Shown: positions 45,662 through 56,239, numbered from the stretch's first letter. The stretch is 64,000 nucleotides of DNA from Chelonobacter sp050613185 (GCF_050613185.1 NZ_CP192511.1:1550001-1614000); one strand, 5' to 3'. Numbers and translations: made by a program. Notes: a model not told the origin generated them from the sequence alone.

Positions 45662-46737
45662 TTTGGTTGGCGGATTATTTAGTCCAATATCATTCCATTT
45701 TTAATGTGGTGTCATACTTGACCTTCCGTTCGATTATTGCACTGTTGACCGCACTTTTAATTTCTTTATGGATCGGGCCGAAAGTGATCCGCCGTTTGCA
45801 AATGTTGCAAATCGGACAAGTGGTGCGCCATGACGGCCCGGAAAGCCATTTCAGCAAACGCGGCACGCCGACCATGGGCGGGGTGATGATCCTGTTTTCA
45901 ATTGGTATCAGTACGTTATTATGGGCGGATTTGAGCAACGCCTATGTCTGGTGTACGTTATTTGTCCTGTTCGGCTACGGCGCAATCGGCTTTGTCGATG
46001 ATTACCGTAAGGTGGTGCATAAAAATACCGACGGTTTGATTGCGCGTTGGAAATATTTCTGGCTGTCGGTGGTGGCGTTGGTTGCGGTATTTGCGATGTA
46101 TGCGATTGGCAAAGACACCAATGCGACCCGGCTGGTCGTGCCGTTTTTTAAAGAGATTATGCCGCAATTGGGTTTATTTTATATTGTGTTGGCGTATTTC
46201 GTCATTGTCGGCACCAGTAATGCCGTCAACCTGACCGACGGTTTGGACGGCTTGGCGATTATGCCGACCGTATTTGTTGCCGGCGCTTTTGCTTTTGTGG
46301 CGTGGGCGACCGGTAACGTCAATTTCGCCGACTATCTGCATATTCCGTATATTAAATTGAGCGCCGAACTGGTGATTGTCTGCACCGCGATTGTCGGCGC
46401 CGGCTTGGGTTTTTTGTGGTTCAATACTTATCCGGCGCAAGTGTTTATGGGCGATGTCGGTTCGTTGGCGCTCGGCGGCGCATTAGGCACGATTGCGGTG
46501 TTGGTGCGGCAAGAATTTTTGCTGTTGATCATGGGCGGTGTGTTTGTGATGGAAACCATTTCGGTGATTCTGCAAGTCGGCTCATACAAAATCCGCAAAC
46601 AACGCATTTTCCGTATGGCGCCGATTCATCACCATTTTGAATTGAAAGGTTGGCCGGAGCCGCGTGTGATTATCCGCTTTTGGATTATCTCGTTAGTCTT
46701 GGTATTACTCGGTTTGATTACGCTGAAATTGCGTTAA
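45655..46737 (+). CDS. mraY: Phospho-MurNAc-pentapeptide transferase
   Basis: 360 residues, ten predicted membrane segments. SKRGTPTMGGVMIL, FVDDYRKV, NLTDGLDGLA and the histidine-rich PIHHHFELKGWPE are diagnostic. It transfers phospho-MurNAc-pentapeptide to undecaprenyl phosphate to make lipid I in the inner membrane. Confidence 0.98.
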   Translation: MLVWLADYLVQYHSIFNVVSYLTFRSIIALLTALLISLWIGPKVIRRLQMLQIGQVVRHDGPESHFSKRGTPTMGGVMILFSIGISTLLWADLSNAYVWCTLFVLFGYGAIGFVDDYRKVVHKNTDGLIARWKYFWLSVVALVAVFAMYAIGKDTNATRLVVPFFKEIMPQLGLFYIVLAYFVIVGTSNAVNLTDGLDGLAIMPTVFVAGAFAFVAWATGNVNFADYLHIPYIKLSAELVIVCTAIVGAGLGFLWFNTYPAQVFMGDVGSLALGGALGTIAVLVRQEFLLLIMGGVFVMETISVILQVGSYKIRKQRIFRMAPIHHHFELKGWPEPRVIIRFWIISLVLVLLGLITLKLR

Positions 46738-46782
46738 TTTTTTCATTTTTTATTTTCTTTTCTTTTTTGGGGCAAAAGTATA

Positions 46783-48111
46783 ATGAGCAGTCATTCCACC
46801 GATTATAGCGGTAAAAAAATCACGATTTTAGGGCTAGGCAAAAGCGGGCTATCCTGTATCGATTTTTTTGCGGATAAACCGGTGGAATTGCGCGTGATCG
46901 ACACCCGTAACAAACCGCAAGCGTTACCGCACTTTGTCAAACAGAGCCATTTCGGCAGCATTCCGCAAGATTGGTTATTGCAATCGGATCTGATTGTCAT
47001 CAGTCCGGGTTTGGCATTGGCAACGCCCGAAGTGCAAACGGCAATTGAAGCCGGTGTCGAAGTGGTCGGCGATATTGAACTATTCTGCCGTGCAACCGAT
47101 AAACCGATTATTGCGATTACCGGTTCAAACGGCAAAAGCACCGTGACTTCATTGGTGAATGCGATGGCGCAAGCTGCCGGGATTAAAGTCGGCATGGGCG
47201 GCAATATCGGCATTCCGGCGCTGTCGCTGTTAAAACAAGATTGTGATCTGTATGTACTGGAGCTGTCCAGTTTTCAATTGGAAACCACCCATTCCCTGAA
47301 AGCCAAAGCCGCCACGGTGTTGAACGTGACGGAAGATCATATGGATCGCTATGCCGACTTGGAAGCCTATCGCCAAGCGAAATTAGCGATTTATCACCAT
47401 GCGGAAACGGCGGTGATCAACGATGACGATCCGCTGACTCAGCCGAATCAGCAAAGTGCGGTCAAAATGCAACGTTTCGGTGCGCAGGGCGACTACCATT
47501 TAGTCCAACAAGACAACCGCACTTTCCTTGCTTTTCAAAACCAAGCGATTTTAGCCACCGATGAAATGCAACTGGTCGGGCGGCATAATTATATGAATGC
47601 CTTGGCGGCGTTGGCGTTATCTGACGCGGCAGGGATTGACCGCACTGCCGCATGCCGGGCATTGCGTGAATTTCAGGGATTGGAACACCGTTTCCAGTTG
47701 GTTACGCGCAAAGGCGGTATTAGTTGGATTAATGATTCCAAAGCCACCAATGTCGGCAGTACGCTAGCGGCGTTACAGGGATTGGATGTGGCGGGAACGC
47801 TATATTTACTGCTCGGTGGCGACGGCAAAGGGGCGGATTTTTCCGAACTTGCCGTCGCAGTCAACCAACCGCATATTCAGCTCTATTGCTTCGGACGCGA
47901 CGGGGCGCAACTGGCGCAGCTGTCGGCGCAAAGTCAGTTGTTTGACAGCATGCAAAGTGCGGTTGCCGCCCTCAAACCGCACTTGAAAGCGGGCGATATG
48001 GTGTTGTTGTCACCGGCGTGTGCCAGTCTGGATCAATTTGCCAATTTTGAGCAGCGCGGCGATGAATTCGCCCGTTTGGCACTATGCTTGGAGGCAGAAT
48101 GTCGGGTTTAG
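46783..48111 (+). CDS. murD: UDP-MurNAc-L-alanine:D-glutamate ligase
   Basis: 442 residues. ATP loop ITGSNGKSTV, the N-terminal Rossmann-like GLGKSGLSC, ELSSFQLETTHS, and WINDSKATNVGST. Adds D-glutamate, made by MurI (also in this window), to UDP-MurNAc-L-Ala. The 45-bp gap after mraY is T-rich. The 3' end overlaps ftsW by 13 bp. Confidence 0.97.
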   Translation: MSSHSTDYSGKKITILGLGKSGLSCIDFFADKPVELRVIDTRNKPQALPHFVKQSHFGSIPQDWLLQSDLIVISPGLALATPEVQTAIEAGVEVVGDIELFCRATDKPIIAITGSNGKSTVTSLVNAMAQAAGIKVGMGGNIGIPALSLLKQDCDLYVLELSSFQLETTHSLKAKAATVLNVTEDHMDRYADLEAYRQAKLAIYHHAETAVINDDDPLTQPNQQSAVKMQRFGAQGDYHLVQQDNRTFLAFQNQAILATDEMQLVGRHNYMNALAALALSDAAGIDRTAACRALREFQGLEHRFQLVTRKGGISWINDSKATNVGSTLAALQGLDVAGTLYLLLGGDGKGADFSELAVAVNQPHIQLYCFGRDGAQLAQLSAQSQLFDSMQSAVAALKPHLKAGDMVLLSPACASLDQFANFEQRGDEFARLALCLEAECRV

Positions 48112-49286
48112 ATTGGGTAAAAAATGAAAGCGAGCGCTGGTTCAGGATTACCCCGAGCAATCTGCTGTATGACCGCGCCTTATTCTGGCTGTTTCTTTCG
48201 TTGATGACCTTGGGCTTTATTGTGATCACCTCCGCCTCGGTTGCCGAAGGCAATCGCTTATATGACGATCCGTTCCATTTTGCTTGGCGTGATTTGGTGT
48301 ATGTGGTGCTGGCGTGTCTGACAGCCTATGTATTCGTGTTTATCCCGGTTGAAAAATGGCAAAAATGGAGTCCGTATCTGCTGCTTTTTGCGCTACTATT
48401 ATTGATTTTGGTGCTGGTGCCGGGGATCGGCAGAACCGTTAACGGTGCGCGGCGTTGGATTCCGTTGGTTTTATTCAATTTCCAGCCGGCGGAATTTGTC
48501 AAATTTGCATTGATTTGTTACCTGTCGAGCTACTTTGTGCGTCGTTATGACGAAGTGCGCAGCAAGCAGTTGAGCGTGGTCAAACCGACCGTAGTTTTGA
48601 TCTTGATTTCAGGTTTCTTGCTATTCCAACCGGATTTGGGCAGCAGTGTAGTGCTGGGCTTTATCGTGTTTATGATGTTGTTTATGGTTGGCGCCAAAAT
48701 TTTTCAATTTATCGCTTTGGCGGTGTTGGGATTTTTTGCGTTATATATCTTGATCTTAACCTCGGAATACCGTTTAAAACGGCTGACCTCTTATACCGAT
48801 CCGTTTGCTGATCCGTTCGGTTCCGGTTTTCAGTTGAGCAATTCGTTGATTGCTTTTGGACGCGGTGAATTTTGGGGAACCGGCTTGGGCAATTCGATTC
48901 AAAAATTGGAATATCTGCCGGAAGCGCATACCGATTTTATTATGGCGATTGTCGGCGAAGAGTTTGGGCTGGTCGGGATTATCGCGGTGATCGTGCTGTT
49001 TACGCTGCTTCTGTTCCGCATTCTGAAAATCGGCAAAGAATCCTTGTTGCTGGAACAGCGGTTCGGCGGTTATTTCGCTTTCGGGGTCGTCGCTTGGTTT
49101 TTCTTTCAGGGGGCATTTAACCTCGGAATGACCATGGGGCTATTGCCGACCAAAGGTTTCACCTTTCCGTTTGTCAGCTACGGCGGCTCCAGTTTGATGA
49201 TTAATGCCTTGGTGATCGCAATCCTGTTGCGAATTGATCATGAAAACCGCCTAATGCGCGGTCATGCACATTTGAGGGACGATTAA
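48099..49286 (+). CDS. ftsW: Septal peptidoglycan glycosyltransferase FtsW
   Basis: 395 residues from ATG 48099, preferred because GGAGG (48090-48094) is just upstream; ATG 48084 is also in frame. A SEDS protein with about ten membrane segments. GRGEFWGTGLGNSIQKLEYL, PEAHTDFIMAIVGEEFG and GFTFPFVSYGGSS are signatures. It polymerises lipid II at the septum with FtsI. Overlaps murD, and murG starts one base after the stop codon. Confidence 0.95.
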   Translation: MSGLDWVKNESERWFRITPSNLLYDRALFWLFLSLMTLGFIVITSASVAEGNRLYDDPFHFAWRDLVYVVLACLTAYVFVFIPVEKWQKWSPYLLLFALLLLILVLVPGIGRTVNGARRWIPLVLFNFQPAEFVKFALICYLSSYFVRRYDEVRSKQLSVVKPTVVLILISGFLLFQPDLGSSVVLGFIVFMMLFMVGAKIFQFIALAVLGFFALYILILTSEYRLKRLTSYTDPFADPFGSGFQLSNSLIAFGRGEFWGTGLGNSIQKLEYLPEAHTDFIMAIVGEEFGLVGIIAVIVLFTLLLFRILKIGKESLLLEQRFGGYFAFGVVAWFFFQGAFNLGMTMGLLPTKGFTFPFVSYGGSSLMINALVIAILLRIDHENRLMRGHAHLRDD

Positions 49287-50363
49287 ATGACAGAAACAAC
49301 GGCAACGACAAAAAAACGCTTATTGGTGATGGCGGGCGGCACCGGCGGTCATGTTTTTCCGGCGATTGCGGTAGCGCAAAAATTACAACAACAAGGCTGG
49401 CAAATCTGTTGGCTCGGCACAAAAGATCGCATGGAAGCCACGCTCGTGCCGAAACACGGCATTCCGATTGAGTTTATCCAAATTTCAGGCTTGCGCGGCA
49501 AAGGCTTAAAAGCCTTATTGGTCGCACCGTTTGCCATTGCGCGCGCAGTGTGGCAGGCGCGGAAAATTATTAAACGTTACCAACCGCACGCGGTGTTGGG
49601 CATGGGCGGCTATGTGTCGGGACCGGGCGGAATCGCCGCCAAATTGTGCGGCGTGCCGATTGTATTGCACGAACAAAATGCGATTGCCGGTTTAACCAAT
49701 AAATGGTTGGCAAAAATCGCAACCAAGGTGCTGCAAGCTTTTCCTAAGGCGTTTGCCAACGCCGAAGTGGTCGGTAATCCGGTGCGCCAAGCGTTGTTTG
49801 AACAGGCGGAACCGAAAGTGCGGTTTGCGCAACGTGTTGCGGGCAGCGCGCTGAAAGTGTTGGTGGTCGGCGGTAGCCAGGGCGCAAGGGTATTGAATTT
49901 ATTAATGCCGGAAGTGGTGAAGCAAGGCAAACTGCCGTTGGAAATCCGTCATCAGGTCGGACAAGGCAATGTCGACAGCATTCAAGCGCGCTACCCCGAC
50001 AACGCCAATGCGCAGCTAACGGAATTTATTGATGATATGGCGGCAGCCTATGCGTGGGCGGATCTGATCATCTGCCGCTCCGGTGCCTTGACCGTATCTG
50101 AAATTGCGGCGGTCGGTGCGACGGCGATTTTCGTGCCGTTTCAACATAAAGATCAACAGCAATATCTTAACGCCTGTTATCTTGCCGATGTCGGCGCTGC
50201 CACGATTGTGCCGCAAAACGAATTAAACGCTGAGCGCATTACCGCACTTTTAACGCAACTGGATCGCGAAAAATTAGCCGCGATGGCTGAAAAAGCCAAA
50301 GCGATGGCAAAACCACAGGCGGCTGATCGGGTTGCGGAGGTGGTTATCAGTGTGGCGAAATAA
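49287..50363 (+). CDS. murG: Lipid II synthase (GlcNAc transferase) MurG
   Basis: 358 residues. GGTGGHVFPAIAVAQ near the start, GMGGYVSGPGGIAAKL, HEQNAIAG, and the second glycine-rich GGSQGARVLN are MurG hallmarks. A GT-B enzyme at the inner face of the membrane that adds GlcNAc to lipid I. Starts directly after ftsW. Confidence 0.97.
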   Translation: MTETTATTKKRLLVMAGGTGGHVFPAIAVAQKLQQQGWQICWLGTKDRMEATLVPKHGIPIEFIQISGLRGKGLKALLVAPFAIARAVWQARKIIKRYQPHAVLGMGGYVSGPGGIAAKLCGVPIVLHEQNAIAGLTNKWLAKIATKVLQAFPKAFANAEVVGNPVRQALFEQAEPKVRFAQRVAGSALKVLVVGGSQGARVLNLLMPEVVKQGKLPLEIRHQVGQGNVDSIQARYPDNANAQLTEFIDDMAAAYAWADLIICRSGALTVSEIAAVGATAIFVPFQHKDQQQYLNACYLADVGAATIVPQNELNAERITALLTQLDREKLAAMAEKAKAMAKPQAADRVAEVVISVAK

Positions 50364-50434
50364 ATATTATCATCAAATAAATGGTCGTATCGACGTACTG
50401 TATACGTCATAGAAACAAAACAGAGAATAAAAGC

Positions 50435-51877
50435 ATGACAGAACAAGATTTTCAAACCCGATTACGGGATTTCGTACCGGGCATGCGTCGGGTGAAACAA
50501 ATCCATTTCGTCGGTATCGGCGGTGCGGGCATGGGCGGCATTGCCGAAGTGCTGCTAAATGAAGGTTATATGATCACCGGCTCGGATATTGCCGACGGTG
50601 CCGTCACCCAACGCTTGGCAAATTTAGGCGCGAAAATCTTTTTTAAACACGAAGCCGCCAATGTCAAAGAAGCCAGTGTGGTGGTGGTGTCCAGTGCGAT
50701 TAAAGCCGATAATCCGGAAGTGGTTGCGGCGCGTGAAGCGCGGATTCCGGTGATCCAACGGGCGCAGATGTTGGCGGAGATCATGCGGTTTCGTCACGGC
50801 ATTGCGATTGCCGGCACCCATGGCAAAACCACAACAACCGCAATGATTGCGATGATCTACGCCCAAGCCGGTTTAGATCCGACTTTTGTCAACGGCGGTT
50901 TGGTCAAATCGGCAGGCACCAATGCCCATTTGGGGTTGAGCCGTTATTTAATCGCAGAAGCCGATGAAAGTGACGCCTCGTTCCTGCATTTGCAGCCGAT
51001 GGTGTCGGTGGTGACGAACATCGAGCCGGATCATATGGAAACCTATCAGGGCAGTTTCGCTAAAATGAAACAAACCTATATTGATTTCCTGCACAATCTG
51101 CCGTTTTACGGTTTGGCGGTGATGTGTGCCGACGACAAAGAATTGGAAGAGATTATCCCAAGCGTCGGGCGGCAAGTGATCACTTACGGCTTCGGCCAAC
51201 ACGCGGATTATCGGATTGAAAACTATCGACAAACCGCGTTTCAGGGGTTGTATGAGGTGATTTATCCGTCCGGCAAACGCATTTCGGTGGTGCTGAACGT
51301 GCCGGGCAAACACAATGCGCTGAATGCGACTGCCGCGTTGGCGGTGGCGAAAGAAGAAGGGATCGGCGACGAAGCGATTTTGACCGCACTTGCCGATTTC
51401 CAAGGGGCGGGGCGACGTTTTGATCAGCTTGGCGTATTTGAGCGTCCGTGCGGCAATGTGATGTTGGTCGACGATTATGGACACCACCCGACCGAAGTCA
51501 ATGTTACCATTGAGGCCGCACGTTCGGGCTGGCGGGATAAACGCGTGGTGATGGTGTTCCAGCCGCACCGCTATTCACGCACCCGTGATTTGTTCGATGA
51601 TTTTGTACAGGTGCTGTCAAACGTAGACGTGTTGATTATGTTGGAAGTCTATGCCGCAGGGGAAGAGCCGATTGCCGGTGCGGACAGCCGGGCGTTGTGC
51701 CGTTCGATTCGTAATCTGGGGAAAGTCGATCCGATTTTACTCTCCGATACCGAAAAATTACCGCAGATTATGGATCAAGTGTTACAAGACGGCGATTTGG
51801 TGTTGGCGCAGGGGGCGGGCAGCGTAAGTAAATTATCCCGCAATTTAGTGGCGTTATGGAATAGTAATCAAAAATAA
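50435..51877 (+). CDS. murC: UDP-MurNAc:L-alanine ligase
   Basis: 480 residues from ATG 50435; the longer in-frame start at 50381 lies in a spacer and adds an unconserved leader. HFVGIGGAGMGGIAEVL at the start, ATP loop GTHGKTTTTAMI, and DDYGHHPTEV. It begins stem-peptide assembly by adding L-alanine. The 71-bp gap before it has only a weak AGAG ribosome-binding site. Confidence 0.96.
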   Translation: MTEQDFQTRLRDFVPGMRRVKQIHFVGIGGAGMGGIAEVLLNEGYMITGSDIADGAVTQRLANLGAKIFFKHEAANVKEASVVVVSSAIKADNPEVVAAREARIPVIQRAQMLAEIMRFRHGIAIAGTHGKTTTTAMIAMIYAQAGLDPTFVNGGLVKSAGTNAHLGLSRYLIAEADESDASFLHLQPMVSVVTNIEPDHMETYQGSFAKMKQTYIDFLHNLPFYGLAVMCADDKELEEIIPSVGRQVITYGFGQHADYRIENYRQTAFQGLYEVIYPSGKRISVVLNVPGKHNALNATAALAVAKEEGIGDEAILTALADFQGAGRRFDQLGVFERPCGNVMLVDDYGHHPTEVNVTIEAARSGWRDKRVVMVFQPHRYSRTRDLFDDFVQVLSNVDVLIMLEVYAAGEEPIAGADSRALCRSIRNLGKVDPILLSDTEKLPQIMDQVLQDGDLVLAQGAGSVSKLSRNLVALWNSNQK

Positions 51878-51893
51878 TCAGATAGGCAGATGC

Positions 51894-52817
51894 ATGAAAT
51901 CATTAAAACAACAAAAAATTGCGGTGTTATATGGCGGAACTTCGGCGGAACGCGAGGTTTCGCTGAATTCGGGAAGTGCGGTTTTGGCGGCGCTGCAAAG
52001 CCAAGGCTTTAATGCGCATGGTGTGGACACCAAGGAAGTCGGCTTGGAGCAATTAAAATTACAAGGTTTTGAACGCGCTTTCAATATTTTGCATGGTCGC
52101 GGCGGCGAAGACGGCACGGTACAAGGCGTATTGGAGTTTTTAGGTATTCCTTACACGGGCTGCGGCGTCTTATCCTCGTCTTTAACCATGGATAAAATGC
52201 GCACCAAAATGTTATGGAAAGGCTTCGGATTGCCGGTTGCCGAGATGGAAGTGGTGACCAAAGCGAATTTTTCAGGGTTCAATGCCGAACAAATTGTGGC
52301 GCGTTTGGGCTTGCCTCTGATGGTGAAACCGTCGTTGGAAGGTTCCAGTGTCGGCTTAACCAAGGTGAACCGCTGCGAGGAGTTGCAAAGTGCGGTCGAA
52401 TATGCGTTTCGGTATGATGAAACCGTGTTGATCGAAGCATGGTTGGCAGGGGATGAATATTCCGTGCCGGTGCTGGATGGGGAAGTGTTGCCGTCAATTC
52501 GCATTGTGCCAAAAGGCGAGTTTTATGACTACGACGCCAAATATATTTCCGACGAAACCCAATATTTTTGCCCGTCGGGGTTGAGCGACGCGCGCGAACA
52601 GGAATTGAAGCAGCTGGTTAAAGCCGCCTATGACAGCGTCGGTTGCCGCGGCTGGAGCCGAGTTGATGTGATGACCAACGCCGTAGGCGAATTTCATTTG
52701 GTGGAGGTCAACACCACGCCGGGCATGACCAGCCACAGCCTGTTTCCGATGGCGGCAAAAATCAAAGGCTACAGTTTTGAGCAGTTGGTTGTGAAGATCT
52801 TAGAATTGAGCGTATAG
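51894..52817 (+). CDS. ddlB: D-alanine:D-alanine ligase
   Basis: 307 residues. ATP-grasp ligase with YGGTSAEREVSLNSG, HGRGGEDGTVQG, KPSLEGSSVG and GCRGWSRVDVM; EVNTTPGMT completes the metal site. Supplies the D-Ala-D-Ala used by MurF. It is 2 bp from ftsQ. Confidence 0.96.
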   Translation: MKSLKQQKIAVLYGGTSAEREVSLNSGSAVLAALQSQGFNAHGVDTKEVGLEQLKLQGFERAFNILHGRGGEDGTVQGVLEFLGIPYTGCGVLSSSLTMDKMRTKMLWKGFGLPVAEMEVVTKANFSGFNAEQIVARLGLPLMVKPSLEGSSVGLTKVNRCEELQSAVEYAFRYDETVLIEAWLAGDEYSVPVLDGEVLPSIRIVPKGEFYDYDAKYISDETQYFCPSGLSDAREQELKQLVKAAYDSVGCRGWSRVDVMTNAVGEFHLVEVNTTPGMTSHSLFPMAAKIKGYSFEQLVVKILELSV

Positions 52818-52819
52818 CC

Positions 52820-53632
52820 ATGGCAGTCAAACCCAATCGCACGCAGCAGCGTATTCAACCCCAAACGGCAGAGGAAAGCGGTTTTAAGTTTTTTCTGCCG
52901 CTTAAATCGCTAGTTGTGCTATTATGCGTAGGATTTGGTTATTATTGCTACACGCACTGGCAGGATTTTTTGGCGTATCTCGATTCACAGCCGATTAATT
53001 CCTTTGCCGTGGTCGGGCAGCCGCAATATACCACCTATAACGATATTCGCGACAGTTTGCTGCAATTTGGCGAGTTAAAAGGTTATTTTTCGCAAGATGT
53101 GCAAGAGATTCAGCAACAAATAGAAAAAATGCCGTGGGTGCGCGGCGCTTTGGTGCGTAAGCTGTGGCCGAACAAACTGAGCATTGCGGTGGCGGAATAT
53201 AGTCCGGTTGCCGTTTGGAATGACAAGCAGTTATTGGCGGCGGACGGGGCGATTTTCAGCTTGCCGGAAGAAAAGAGCGGTAATCTGCAATTGCCGGCGC
53301 TGTATGGCAATGATTTTCAAAGCCGCGAGGTGTTATCGGCTTGGTATCAGATTAGTAATGCGCTCAAAACGAAAAATATGCGCTTGCAATCGATGCGGAT
53401 TGACGGGCGCGGTGCATGGCAGGTCAGTCTGAGCAACGGGATTGAACTCAAACTTGGGCGTGGCGAGTGGAAACAAAAAATCGAGCGTTTCGCAACGATT
53501 TATCCGCAAATCGAAGTGCCGGAGCAACAGACGATTGATTACGTGGATTTGCGTTATGCCAGCGGTGCGGCAATCGGTTTTAAGGCTGTTCCGCCAGCCC
53601 CCGAAGCTTCGGCGGAAACAAACGAAAATTAA
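52820..53632 (+). CDS. ftsQ: Cell division protein FtsQ
   Basis: 270 residues: a cytoplasmic tail, one membrane segment (about 28-48), a POTRA domain (SFAVVGQPQYTTYNDIRDSL), and a beta domain with MPWVRGALVRKLWPNKLSI. It links FtsBL and other divisome parts in the periplasm. The acidic tail (PEASAETNEN) is not conserved. Confidence 0.93.
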   Translation: MAVKPNRTQQRIQPQTAEESGFKFFLPLKSLVVLLCVGFGYYCYTHWQDFLAYLDSQPINSFAVVGQPQYTTYNDIRDSLLQFGELKGYFSQDVQEIQQQIEKMPWVRGALVRKLWPNKLSIAVAEYSPVAVWNDKQLLAADGAIFSLPEEKSGNLQLPALYGNDFQSREVLSAWYQISNALKTKNMRLQSMRIDGRGAWQVSLSNGIELKLGRGEWKQKIERFATIYPQIEVPEQQTIDYVDLRYASGAAIGFKAVPPAPEASAETNEN

Positions 53633-53670
53633 TTAATTGGCAACTCAGTAAACAACTAACGTAAACAAAT

Positions 53671-54948
53671 ATGGCAAAAATTGTTGAAGCGAAAATCAAA
53701 GTAGGTTTGGAAGTCGGAACTTCCAAAGTGGTCGCGGTAGTAGGCGAAGTTCTGCCGGACGGCGTAGTCAATGTGTTGGGGGTCGGCAGCAGCCCGTCCA
53801 AGGGGATTGATCGCGGCAGTATCACCGATCTGGATGCGGTGGTCAATTCGATTCAACGCGCGATTGAAGGGGCGGAGTCGATTGCCGATTGCCAAATTGT
53901 CAGTGTGTCGTTGGCAATCACCGGCGAACACATTCAGAGCCTGAATGAAAGCGGCGTGGTGCCGATTTCCAGCGGCGAAGTGACGCCGGAGGAAGTGGAA
54001 GGCGCAATGAATATCGCCCAATCGGTCAAAATCGGCGAAGGCGTCAGCATTTTGCATGTGATCCCGCAAGAGTTTGCAGTGGATAAACAGCTGAATATCA
54101 AAAATCCGCTCGGTTTGCAAGGTGTGCGTTTGCAAGCACAGGCGCACTTAATCGCTTGCCATCAAAATTGGCTGAATAATCTGAAAAAAGCGGTCTTGCG
54201 TGCCGGATTAAAAGTCGATGAAGTGGTGTTTTCCGGCTTGGCGTCCAGTTATTCGGTGTTGACCGAAGATGAAAAAGAGTTGGGCGTTTGCTTGATTGAT
54301 ATTGGTGGCGGTACGATTGATATTATTGTTTATACCAATGGTGCGTTGCGCTTCAGCAAAGTGATTCCTTATGCCGGCAATCGGGTCACTGATGATGTGG
54401 CGTTTGCTTTCAGCACCTCCAGAATGGATGCGGAAAAAATTAAAGTGGCTTATGGCAGTGCGGTCACGCCGGCACGCAATAATCCGGATAAAAAAATCGA
54501 AGTGCCGAGTGTCGGCGGGCGTGCGCCACGTAGTCTGGCAAAAGAGATGTTGTCGGTGGTGACGGCGGCGCGTTATCAGGAATTATTAAGGTTGGTCGAG
54601 AAAGAATTGATCAAACTGAAACACGAATTGGATGTGAAACAAATCAAATCCGATCTTATTGCCGGGATTGTATTGACCGGGGGCGGTTCGCAAATCGAAG
54701 ATATTGCCGACTGCGCCGCCGAGATTTTCGGCCCGCAAGTGCGGGTTGGCACTCCGCTCAATCTGGCGGGATTAACCGATTATGTGAACAAGCCGCAATA
54801 TGCGACGGTGTTGGGATTGCTACACCATAATTATAATAATGCAGATGAAGTGCGGCAGCGTGATATCTCAAGTGGTTCAATTGGCGTGGTTTCCGGAATT
54901 AAAGAAAATATTGCCAAATTTTTTACAATGATAAAAAATCAGTTTTGA
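53671..54948 (+). CDS. ftsA: Cell division protein FtsA
   Basis: 425 residues. An actin-like ATPase: VGLEVGTSKVVAVVGE at the start, VCLIDIGGGTIDIIVY, and GIVLTGGGSQIE. The C-terminal IKENIAKFFTMIKNQF is the amphipathic helix that tethers FtsZ to the membrane. It follows ftsQ by 38 bp and precedes ftsZ by 73 bp. Confidence 0.97.
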   Translation: MAKIVEAKIKVGLEVGTSKVVAVVGEVLPDGVVNVLGVGSSPSKGIDRGSITDLDAVVNSIQRAIEGAESIADCQIVSVSLAITGEHIQSLNESGVVPISSGEVTPEEVEGAMNIAQSVKIGEGVSILHVIPQEFAVDKQLNIKNPLGLQGVRLQAQAHLIACHQNWLNNLKKAVLRAGLKVDEVVFSGLASSYSVLTEDEKELGVCLIDIGGGTIDIIVYTNGALRFSKVIPYAGNRVTDDVAFAFSTSRMDAEKIKVAYGSAVTPARNNPDKKIEVPSVGGRAPRSLAKEMLSVVTAARYQELLRLVEKELIKLKHELDVKQIKSDLIAGIVLTGGGSQIEDIADCAAEIFGPQVRVGTPLNLAGLTDYVNKPQYATVLGLLHHNYNNADEVRQRDISSGSIGVVSGIKENIAKFFTMIKNQF

Positions 54949-55021
54949 TAATTCTTGTTTATCGCATAGAATAGAAAATTATTGGTTTGCAAAAATAAAA
55001 CAAACATAATGGGGAGAATAT

Positions 55022-56239
55022 ATGTTTGAGCCTATCGAGTTTGATGACATTACCGATGCCGTCATTAAAGTAGTCGGTGTTGGTGGTGGCGGCGGTAACG
55101 CCGTTAATCATATGGTGCAGGAAGAAATGCATGGTGTTGAGTTTTTCTCAATCAATACTGATGCGCAGGCTTTGCGTAAAAGTTTGGTCAAACAGACTGT
55201 ACAAATCGGTGGCAATACAACCAAAGGTTTGGGCGCAGGGGCGAATCCGAATGTTGGTCGTCAGGCGGCGGAAGACGATAAAGACGCAATCCGTAATATT
55301 TTGGAAGGTGCGGATATGGTGTTTATTGCAGCCGGTATGGGCGGTGGTACCGGAACGGGTGCCGCACCGGTGGTGGCGCAAATTGCCAAAGAACTGGGCA
55401 TTTTAACCGTTGCCGTAGTCACCAAACCGTTCAGCTTTGAAGGTAAAAAACGGATGGCATTGGCGGAAATGGGGATTGGCGAATTGTCCAAATTTGTCGA
55501 TTCCTTAATTGTAATTCCAAACGAAAAATTATTAAAAGTCTTAGGCAAAAATATCTCCCTGGTTAATGCCTTTGCGACTGCAAATGAAATTTTACGTAAT
55601 GCGGTACGTGGGATCTCCGATATGATCACTTCGCCGGGGCTGATCAACGTAGACTTTGCCGATGTTAAAACCGTCATGCAAGAAATGGGACATGCAATGA
55701 TGGGCACCGGAGTGGCTGACGGGGAAGTCGGGGATGGTCGTGCGGATAAAGCGGCGCAAGACGCGGTTGCCAGCCCGTTATTGGAAGATGTCGATCTGTC
55801 CGGTGCGCGTGGGGTGTTGGTTAATATCACGGCGGGGATGGACTTGTCGTTAGATGAATTTTCTACCGTTGGTGATACGGTACGTGCTTTCGCCTCAGAA
55901 GATGCGACAGTGGTAATCGGCAGTACCTTAATTCCGGAAATGAGTGATCAAATCCGTGTGACTATCGTTGCAACCGGGATCGGCGGTAACAAAGCCGAAA
56001 CTGAACTAAAAGTGATTACCCCGAAATCCACCGGAATGGGCATGCCGGTATCAAAACCGATTCAATCCGGTTTTGAGGGACAATCGAACTTTAATCCGCA
56101 GCCAGAGTCTAACCAAGGGTATGGTAATAGCTACGACAACGGCAAAACGGCGGTTGGCGCAGACGTTGCCAAGCCGAAAGCGTTTGACGAAAAAGACTTA
56201 TTTGATATTCCGTCTTTCTTGCGCAATCAAGCGGATTAA
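55022..56239 (+). CDS. ftsZ: Cell division protein FtsZ
   Basis: 405 residues. The tubulin signature GGGTGTG (107-113) with T-loops VGVGGGGGNAVNHM and TKPFSFEGKKR. After a short linker rich in Asn and Gly, the conserved tip DIPSFLRNQAD binds FtsA and ZipA. Starts at ATG 55022 after GGGGAGAAT. Confidence 0.98.
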   Translation: MFEPIEFDDITDAVIKVVGVGGGGGNAVNHMVQEEMHGVEFFSINTDAQALRKSLVKQTVQIGGNTTKGLGAGANPNVGRQAAEDDKDAIRNILEGADMVFIAAGMGGGTGTGAAPVVAQIAKELGILTVAVVTKPFSFEGKKRMALAEMGIGELSKFVDSLIVIPNEKLLKVLGKNISLVNAFATANEILRNAVRGISDMITSPGLINVDFADVKTVMQEMGHAMMGTGVADGEVGDGRADKAAQDAVASPLLEDVDLSGARGVLVNITAGMDLSLDEFSTVGDTVRAFASEDATVVIGSTLIPEMSDQIRVTIVATGIGGNKAETELKVITPKSTGMGMPVSKPIQSGFEGQSNFNPQPESNQGYGNSYDNGKTAVGADVAKPKAFDEKDLFDIPSFLRNQAD